A DNA stretch of 64,000 bases. Origin: Paenibacillus xylanexedens. GTDB lineage: Bacteria > Bacillota > Bacilli > Paenibacillales > Paenibacillaceae. The stretch's first letter is position 1; every line of letters starts with the position of its first letter. This document shows, piece by piece, positions 58,433-64,000 of this stretch. The DNA lies in NCBI RefSeq assembly GCF_007680605.1, contig NZ_VEIO01000001.1, positions 744,001 through 808,000 of the forward strand, in the 5' to 3' direction. The notes below the pieces were generated by a model. The model was not told the origin of the DNA and ran no database searches. It was given only the letters and a program-made list of their open reading frames with translations. The position numbers and the translations under genes are program-made.

Positions 58433-58975
58433 ATGGATATGTCATTTCATGCGACAACGATCTGTGCTGTCCGTCATAATGGCAAGGCGGCGATTGCGGG
58501 CGATGGTCAGGTAACGATGGGCCAGAGCGTTGTTATGAAGAACACAGCCAAAAAAGTAAGACGCTTATATCGTGGACAAGTTGTTGCTGGCTTTGCCGGT
58601 TCTGTAGCTGATGCAATTACACTGTTTGAAAAATTCGAAGGTAAACTGGAAGAGCACCATGGCAATCTGCAACGGGCGGCGGTTGAACTTGCAAAGGATT
58701 GGCGGCAGGATCGCATACTGCGGAAGCTCGAAGCCTTGTTGATTGTGATGGACAAAACAGGAATGTTGCTTATTTCGGGTGGCGGGGAGATTATCGAACC
58801 GGATGATGATATCATTGCGATCGGTTCAGGTGGTAATTTTGCTTTATCCGCTGCGCGGGCGCTGAAACGTCACGCTGGACAGATGGAAGCGAAAGATATT
58901 GCGCGTGAGTCTCTTCAAGTGGCTTCCGAGCTGTGTGTGTACACGAATAGTAATATTATCGTCGAAGAATTGTAG
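58433..58975 (+). CDS. hslV: ATP-dependent protease subunit HslV (ClpQ/CodW)
   Basis: Peptidase of 180 residues that forms the HslVU complex. The core [27 protein letters not shown] and [19 protein letters not shown] are diagnostic. Most HslV proteins begin MTT and use Thr1 as nucleophile. Here seven residues (MDMSFHA) precede the TT pair, recalling the extended Bacillus CodW, which begins with Ser. GGGGGAG fits ATG 58433 (8 nt); ATG 58439 is possible. It follows trmFO directly; codV (xerC), which lies between them in B. subtilis, is absent. Confidence 0.94.
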   Translation: MDMSFHATTICAVRHNGKAAIAGDGQVTMGQSVVMKNTAKKVRRLYRGQVVAGFAGSVADAITLFEKFEGKLEEHHGNLQRAAVELAKDWRQDRILRKLEALLIVMDKTGMLLISGGGEIIEPDDDIIAIGSGGNFALSAARALKRHAGQMEAKDIARESLQVASELCVYTNSNIIVEEL

Positions 58976-58978
58976 GAA

Positions 58979-59045
58979 CAAAGAAATCTCCCGTACAGGA
59001 ACAAGATGCTACATCTGCTCCGGTTTACGCTAAGGAGATTCTTTG
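58979..59045 (+). other. Hairpin between hslV and hslU
   Basis: CAAAGAAATCTCC (58979-58991) pairs with GGAGATTCTTTG (59034-59045) over 12 bp with one bulged A, closing a 42-nt loop in the 117-nt gap. There is no T run. It may affect message processing or the ratio of the two subunits, which is inference. Confidence 0.5.
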
Positions 59046-59092
59046 CTCTTGTGGCTGAATTGACGTCAACATACTTGTAGGAGGGAAGCATT

Positions 59093-60499
59093 ATGAATTC
59101 TCAAGCTTTAACGCCAAGACAGATTGTTACCGAACTGGATAAATATATCGTAGGTCAAAAACAGGCGAAGAAATCAGTGGCAGTAGCCCTTCGTAATCGC
59201 TATCGACGTAGTCTTTTGCCAGAACATACACAGGATGATATTGTACCTAAAAATATACTGATGATTGGACCTACAGGCGTCGGTAAAACGGAAATTGCGC
59301 GTCGTCTTGCAAAACTGGTAGGGGCGCCTTTTGTCAAAGTTGAGGCAACCAAGTTTACCGAAGTGGGATATGTTGGACGTGATGTGGAATCAATGGTTCG
59401 TGATCTGATTGAAACATCCCTGCGTATGGTCAAGCTTGAACGAACTGAACAAGTGAAGGATAAAGCGGAAGAAGCTGCTAACGAGCGCATTGTACATATT
59501 TTGGCTCCTTCTCAGTCCAAGTCTAAAAATCAGCGTAATCCGTTTGAAATGATCTTTGGGAACAACGGGAATGGAAATGCCTCTCAGGATCAGGACGAAC
59601 CTGAACCCGATGCAAACGTTGCTGAGCGTCGTCGTAAAATCAAATTCGATCTGTTGTCTGGTAAACTGGAAGATGACATCATTGAGATCGATGTAGAGGA
59701 CAATACGCCGAACATGATGGATATGTTTGCTGGCCAGGGTAATGATCAGATGGGCATGAACATGCAGGAGATGTTTGGCAGTTTGTTGCCGCGGCGTACG
59801 AAGAAACGTAAATTGGCTATTAAGGAAGCACGTAAAGTGCTTATTCAAGAAGAAGCGGGCAAATTAATCGATATGGATGATGTGACTCAGGAGTCCATAA
59901 GACGTGCAGAGCAGACAGGCATTATTTTCATCGATGAGATTGATAAAGTAGCCAGTCAAGGTCGTGGAAGCGGACCGGATGTTTCCCGTGAGGGCGTTCA
60001 GCGTGACATTCTACCGATTGTTGAAGGATCAACGGTCATGACCAAATATGGGCCTGTCAAAACGGATTATATTCTGTTTATGGCGGCTGGCGCATTCCAT
60101 GTGGCTAAACCTTCAGATCTGATTCCGGAGCTTCAGGGGCGCTTCCCCATTCGTGTAGAGTTAAACAGTCTTACCTTGGAGGAGTTTGTCTCCATTTTGA
60201 CGGAACCTCAGAATGCGCTAACGAAGCAATATGTCGATTTATTGCGCACAGAGGATATTGAGATTGAGTTCTCGGAGGATGCAATACGCGAGATTGCCAA
60301 GCTCGCGGAATCCGTTAACCAAAACACAGAAAACATTGGGGCTCGCCGTCTGCATACTATATTGGAAAAACTTCTGGAAGACTTGTCCTTCGAGGCTCCC
60401 GAGCTTACGTTGGAACGTATGGTGATTACACCAGAGTATGTACGTGAAAAATTACATGATATTGCGACAGATCGAGATTTAAGTCAGTACATCCTTTAA
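59093..60499 (+). CDS. hslU: ATP-dependent protease ATPase subunit HslU (ClpY/CodX)
   Basis: AAA+ unfoldase of 468 residues that feeds substrates to HslV. It begins [34 protein letters not shown]; Walker A is [15 protein letters not shown], Walker [13 protein letters not shown], followed by a sensor arginine region ([18 protein letters not shown]). The C-terminus DLSQYIL is the segment that docks into HslV. AGGAGGGAAGC precedes the ATG. Confidence 0.97.
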   Translation: MNSQALTPRQIVTELDKYIVGQKQAKKSVAVALRNRYRRSLLPEHTQDDIVPKNILMIGPTGVGKTEIARRLAKLVGAPFVKVEATKFTEVGYVGRDVESMVRDLIETSLRMVKLERTEQVKDKAEEAANERIVHILAPSQSKSKNQRNPFEMIFGNNGNGNASQDQDEPEPDANVAERRRKIKFDLLSGKLEDDIIEIDVEDNTPNMMDMFAGQGNDQMGMNMQEMFGSLLPRRTKKRKLAIKEARKVLIQEEAGKLIDMDDVTQESIRRAEQTGIIFIDEIDKVASQGRGSGPDVSREGVQRDILPIVEGSTVMTKYGPVKTDYILFMAAGAFHVAKPSDLIPELQGRFPIRVELNSLTLEEFVSILTEPQNALTKQYVDLLRTEDIEIEFSEDAIREIAKLAESVNQNTENIGARRLHTILEKLLEDLSFEAPELTLERMVITPEYVREKLHDIATDRDLSQYIL

Positions 60500-61290
60500 G
60501 TAAGTGCAAAGGGTAATGAATATAGCTTGTAGTATCATATGAGATGATGGTTATATGGAGTAAAATCAGGGGTATGTACCATGAACAGTGAACATTTAAT
60601 CAATATGTTCTGTGCTTTGTATGCAGAGGATACTGTGTTAGATGTCGTGTTTATGGATACGTACCCTTATTTTATATTATGGTCTAACCTTTTCTGATGA
60701 TTGGACCGATAATAGAGAGGTGGCGATCATCTATGCTAGAAACTAGGACTTGGGCCGCATGGATAACAGTATAAAGGGTAGCGGATTAGTTGGTATTCCT
60801 ATTTTTATGCAACCATGTATTTCCATTAAAAGAATTTTAATTATTTAAATGTGATCTTTTGTTAAGCGAATCCACTGGAAAAGTTTGCGCAAATGCGCAA
60901 AACGTCGTTTTGTGGAAAACCGAGAAGCCATCAATTGTTTCTAAATATAAAATAGTAGTGACTTATACAATTGTTAAGAAAGTGTTGTGTCAAAAATGAT
61001 GAATCCAATGAATCTATAAATATATAATGAGCAATAAAACAGTGTCGAATTCATAAAAATACAGTATGCTGTAAGCTTAAAACCCTAATACGACGGTAAT
61101 ATATGCTAAACTTAACAAATAAAAATCCTATTGTGGAAATGAACACTTGGCTGTGTTCAGATTGAAATACTGTCTGGGAAATTGAGTTATATTTTAAGAA
61201 TGTTTAAGGAGAAGCTGTCAGATTGTTAACACAATTTTGATTTGGGACTGAATATTTACGAAAAAAATCATATTTTGCAGAAAATACACA
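60500..61290. other. AT-rich region between hslU and the fla operon (no codY)
   Basis: In Bacillus subtilis codY lies here. No CodY-like sequence is visible in any frame. The region is AT-rich with short frames only, including a possible 38-codon one (60581-60697) and a 13-codon one at 60733-60774 with a good AGAGAGGTGG site. No other feature is supported. Confidence 0.6.
60581..60697 (+). CDS. Possible small peptide, unknown
   Basis: A 38-codon frame, beginning MNSEHLINMFCALYAEDTV and ending FILWSNLF, has AGGGG about 8 nt before its ATG. It could be a small protein, a remnant of a longer gene, or chance. I recognise no relative. Confidence 0.2.
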   Translation: MNSEHLINMFCALYAEDTVLDVVFMDTYPYFILWSNLF

Positions 61291-61327
61291 AAAAGCCCTC
61301 TCTTTCAGAAAAGATAGGGCTTTTTTC
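61291..61327 (+). terminator. Terminator upstream of flgB
   Basis: AAAAGCCCT-c-TCT pairs with AGA-t-AGGGCTTTT around TTCAGAAA, then T run. It ends transcription from the hslU side. Confidence 0.8.
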
Positions 61328-61426
61328 TTATTGTAATATATCCCAAACTCGAAGAAACTTATGTTATACGACAACATCAGAGTTAATTCTACTTAAGTCC
61401 TAGAAAACCGTGTAAACACGAATGTT

Positions 61427-61474
61427 TTTGTCGAAAAAACAACAGCCGTTTCGCGTGAAAAGATTCAATCTTTT
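61427..61474. promoter_or_regulatory. Spo0A-box-like site and inverted repeat upstream of flgB
   Basis: TTTGTCGAA (61427-61435) is a perfect match to the Spo0A box. AAAAGATT-c-AATCTTTT (61458-61474) is a perfect inverted repeat just before TATACT (61481-61486) and the flgB ribosome binding site. One 9-mer match of this kind is expected by chance in a window this size. Confidence 0.35.
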
Positions 61475-61504
61475 TCCATATATACTAATGAGAGGAGGGA
61501 TATT

Positions 61505-61912
61505 GTGAATCTTTTAAACGATATTAGCTTTAAAAGATTACAAGGTGCGCTCGATGCGTCGAACATGAGACAACGAACGATAGCTGATAACGTAGCGAAC
61601 GCCGATACCCCGTATTTCAAGCGATCAGACGTTTCTTTCGAAGAAATGTTACAGGATCAGATGAGCGGTGATTTACCTGTTCTTAAAGGGAAAGTAACGG
61701 ATCCAAGGCATTTTGTCATAGGTCCTTCCTCTTTAGTACCAACACCAGTAGTTAATATGGACCAGTCCACTTCCATGAATAACAACCAGAATAATGTGGA
61801 CATTGATCGAGAGATGAGTCTTCTGGCGGATAATCAATTGCGTTACAACGCTTATATCCAGCAAGTGAACGAACAAATTAAAATGATGCGAGTAGGCGTA
61901 GAAGGGAGATAA
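61505..61912 (+). CDS. flgB: Flagellar basal-body rod protein FlgB
   Basis: Proximal rod protein of 135 residues: N-terminal FKRLQGALDASNMRQRTIADNVANADTPYFKR and C-terminal VDIDREMSLLADNQLRYNAYIQQVN. GTG 61505 follows GAGAGGAGGGATATT. It is the first gene of the fla/che operon in Bacillales order; six bases separate it from flgC. Confidence 0.96.
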   Translation: MNLLNDISFKRLQGALDASNMRQRTIADNVANADTPYFKRSDVSFEEMLQDQMSGDLPVLKGKVTDPRHFVIGPSSLVPTPVVNMDQSTSMNNNQNNVDIDREMSLLADNQLRYNAYIQQVNEQIKMMRVGVEGR

Positions 61913-61917
61913 CCGCG

Positions 61918-62370
61918 TTGAACATTAGCAACAGTTTTGGAATCAGTGCTTCGGCTCTTACAGCTCAACGTTTGCGTATGGACGTCATTTCTTCCAATAT
62001 TGCAAATGCGGAAACCACGCGCGCGAGCATGTCGAATGGGGTCGCAGTTCCCTATAAGCGGAAAATGGTAGTACTTGAACCGAATAAAACATCCTTCAGC
62101 ACGATGCTACAAAACCAGATGCGTGGTGGAGGTTCAGGTGATGGTGTAAGAGTAACCGAGATTCGGGAAGATCAGTCACCATTCAAACCGGTTTATGACC
62201 CGACTCATCCAGATGCAAACGCAGAAGGGTATGTGTTCATGCCTAATGTGGATATTGCAAAAGAAATGGTCGATATGATCTCAGCTTCACGTTCTTATGA
62301 AGCTAACGTTACTGCACTGAATTCAACCAAAGCAATGATTTCCAAAGCGTTAGAAATTGGAAAAGGTTAA
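61918..62370 (+). CDS. flgC: Flagellar basal-body rod protein FlgC
   Basis: Rod protein of 150 residues. SASALTAQRLRMDVISSNIANAETTR is the conserved N-terminal flg_bb_rod motif and YVFMPNVDIAKEMVDMISASRSYEANVTALN the C-terminal one. TTG 61918 uses GAAGGGAG at the end of flgB, so the two are probably coupled. Confidence 0.96.
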   Translation: MNISNSFGISASALTAQRLRMDVISSNIANAETTRASMSNGVAVPYKRKMVVLEPNKTSFSTMLQNQMRGGGSGDGVRVTEIREDQSPFKPVYDPTHPDANAEGYVFMPNVDIAKEMVDMISASRSYEANVTALNSTKAMISKALEIGKG

Positions 62371-62424
62371 CTGTTGCATTCTTCGACAACAAACTAAAAG
62401 AAGAGATAAAAGGGAGGGACATTC

Positions 62425-62739
62425 ATGATTCAGAACAATATGTTTAGCACTCAGGGAGTTCAGCAGTTGCAGATGAAGAGTGCAGCAACTGAAAATAAAC
62501 CTTCTACACCAGCCGAAAGCATTCAGAGCTTCGGTACATATTTACAAAATGCACTGGGGTCTGTCGCCGCACAGGAAACCCAGGCTCATGAAATGTCAAA
62601 TCAATTTTTGGTAGGTAAAGCGAATGTAGATCAGGTGTTGATTGCTTCGGAACAAGCCCTGCTTAGTCTGCAACTTACCACTCAGGTACGTAATAAAGTG
62701 GTTGAGGCATATCAAGAGGTTATGCGCACACAACTATAA
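62425..62739 (+). CDS. fliE: Flagellar hook-basal body protein FliE
   Basis: Protein of 104 residues linking the MS ring to the rod. The C-terminal half VGKANVDQVLIASEQALLSLQLTTQVRNKVVEAYQEVMRTQL is diagnostic. AGGGAGGGAC precedes the ATG. It follows flgC and precedes fliF as in B. subtilis. Confidence 0.95.
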   Translation: MIQNNMFSTQGVQQLQMKSAATENKPSTPAESIQSFGTYLQNALGSVAAQETQAHEMSNQFLVGKANVDQVLIASEQALLSLQLTTQVRNKVVEAYQEVMRTQL

Positions 62740-62870
62740 GAGTTCATTTGCGCAAACAGTAGCGCTGATCATTACGACAAGCAGCTGCGATGCTGCTCCT
62801 GATCAAAGCTAGGAGAACGCTCAAGCTTTTGTCAGGACAGACTAAGCAAAGTTTCGGATGGGGTGACAGA

Positions 62871-64000
62871 GTGAATGAGAGAATTGCCCAGTACAGGGAC
62901 AAGGCATCACAGTACTGGAATAGCTTTAGCAAAAAGCAGAAAACATTATTTATTTCAACCTTCTTATTTCTGATTTTGGCAGCAGTGGTTCTCACGATGC
63001 AGTTATCCAAGACAGAATATGAAGTGGCGTTCACAGATTTAAATGCAAGTGATTCAGCTGGTGTCATCAATTATCTGAACTCATCAAATATCCCATATAA
63101 ACTTAGCGCGGACGGAAAAAGTATTTCTGTACCCAGTACAGATGTAGCGCTGACCAAAGTGAATATCGGATCCCAAGGCATCATACAGAATGGTTCCCTT
63201 GGTTATAAAGCGTTTGAAAGCTCATCATCACCAATCGGCATGACAGATAAAGAATTTGATGTGAAATACAACAATGCATTAAACGGAGAAGTTGAAAAGC
63301 TACTCCAGCGAATGCAGGGGATTCAGGATGCCAAAGTCCTTGTTAACATGCCAAAAGATAATATCTTTGCAGGTTTGGAGGAACAGGACAAAGCTTCGGC
63401 TTCCGTAGCGTTGCAATTTAAACCGGGGTATCACCCGAATCAGGCAGCTGTCGATGGTTACTTTAATTTGGTTAAAACAGCTGTTCCGAACCTGCCGATC
63501 GAGAACATCACCATCACGAACACGGATGAGGCTGAACTCGTTCCAACCGCTCGCGGTGGCAGTGGTGGCTTGTCATCTGAAGTTCAGGAGAACATGGCAT
63601 TACAGAAAAAGTTTGAGAGTGACGTGCGAAACAACGTGAAGCAATTCCTCTCTCAAATTGTAGGTGAGGATAAGGTCAACGTTTTGGTGGCCTCCAAACT
63701 GAACTTTGATAAAGTGACAAGCAAGGAAAATCTCGTTACACCTGTTGATCAAGAGAACATGAAAGGGATCGAGATCAGTGTACAGCAAATTCAGAAGAGC
63801 TACACTGGTGGGGGAACTCCGACAGGTGGTGTAGCAGGAACCGGCCAACAGGACGTTCCAGGCTATCCTTCTTCTGATTCCAATAGCAATGCGAATTCGG
63901 AAGAATCCTCAAGCACGATAAATTATGAAGTGAATCGAATTGCCAAAGATATCATTTCGAGCCCATATACTGTAAAAGATTTAACCATCAACGTGGCGGT
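62871..64000 (+). CDS. fliF: Flagellar MS-ring protein FliF (N-terminal part, cut by window edge)
   Basis: The first 376 residues of the MS-ring protein are present; the frame is open to the right edge. A first membrane segment (LFISTFLFLILAAVVLTMQL) is followed by ring-building motifs: YEVAFTDLNASDSAGVINYLN, and LLQRMQGIQDAKVLVNMPKDNIF of the YscJ/FliF domain, then an extracellular region with a Ser/Gly/Asn-rich linker. GTG 62871 begins VNERIAQYRDKASQYW and has GGGTGA 5 nt upstream. The second membrane segment lies outside the window. Confidence 0.93.
   Translation, partial: MNERIAQYRDKASQYWNSFSKKQKTLFISTFLFLILAAVVLTMQLSKTEYEVAFTDLNASDSAGVINYLNSSNIPYKLSADGKSISVPSTDVALTKVNIGSQGIIQNGSLGYKAFESSSSPIGMTDKEFDVKYNNALNGEVEKLLQRMQGIQDAKVLVNMPKDNIFAGLEEQDKASASVALQFKPGYHPNQAAVDGYFNLVKTAVPNLPIENITITNTDEAELVPTARGGSGGLSSEVQENMALQKKFESDVRNNVKQFLSQIVGEDKVNVLVASKLNFDKVTSKENLVTPVDQENMKGIEISVQQIQKSYTGGGTPTGGVAGTGQQDVPGYPSSDSNSNANSEESSSTINYEVNRIAKDIISSPYTVKDLTINVA

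Noticed and set aside
61271..61286. ATTTTGCAGAAAAT as a CodY box
   Set aside because: The spacer is one base too long for AATTTTCWGAAAATT, it lies before a terminator and not a promoter, and no codY is seen nearby.

Overview
The window looks like the chromosome of a Paenibacillus species. The evidence is housekeeping genes in Bacillales order (ylbH-ylbN, the fab cluster, smc-ffh-rpsP-trmD, sucCD-dprA-topA-hslVU, the fla operon), a sporulation gene (ylbJ), AGGAGG-type ribosome binding sites with frequent TTG and GTG starts, and a xyloglucanase of GH74-X2-CBM3 design. No rRNA, tRNA, IS element or CRISPR array was seen.

Layout. (1) 1-11.4 kb, carbohydrate locus: the end of a secreted GH74 xyloglucanase, a YesN/YesM-type two-component system, a sugar ABC importer (lipoprotein plus two permeases, no ATPase) and a GH2 beta-galactosidase. 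(2) 11.5-14.1 kb, a small AT-rich accessory islet of unrecognised membrane, secreted and lipoprotein genes. It ends at two 22-bp copies of a double TGTCAACAA-type repeat next to rsmD. (3) 14.2-22.4 kb, the ylb region: rsmD, coaD, ylbJ (reverse), ylbL, tmcAL (reverse), then yceD and rpmF. A flavohaemoglobin gene (hmp, reverse) is inserted and carries an FNR-type site about 41.5 bp from its inferred start of transcription. (4) 22.6-29.8 kb, lipid synthesis: fapR with its operator, plsX, fabH, fabD, fabG, acpP, fabF and rnc. (5) 30.0-47.3 kb, chromosome, secretion and translation genes: smc, ftsY, a haemolysin III family gene, ylxM, ffh, rpsP, khpA, rimM, trmD, a polysaccharide deacetylase (reverse), rplS, lepB, rbgA, rnhB, ylqG, ylqH and yraN. 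(6) 47.4-50.9 kb: a nitroreductase, a broken nucleotidyltransferase remnant, comM and an OhrR-type regulator. (7) 51.1-60.5 kb: sucCD, dprA, topA, trmFO, hslV and hslU. The codV (xerC) and codY genes that accompany these in Bacillus subtilis are missing. (8) 61.5-64.0 kb: flgB, flgC, fliE and the start of fliF, cut by the window edge.

The most interesting discovery is a dispersed, structured intergenic element of 150-196 nt. It occurs three times, always in the same orientation and 36-59 nt upstream of the start codon of a core gene: fabG (26342-26537), rimM (38260-38409) and topA (54702-54889). The copies share sequence blocks and a nested set of helices. Two helices are kept by paired base changes in the rimM copy, which points to a selected RNA (or DNA) fold. 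I cannot assign it to any RNA family I know. Two copies have a -10-like hexamer placed so that transcription would begin at the edge of the element. Other points worth attention are the FNR site of hmp, a structured leader for yceD-rpmF, a perfect palindrome at the dprA ribosome binding site, the nucleotidyltransferase remnant and very GC-rich patches inside tmcAL and ylqG.
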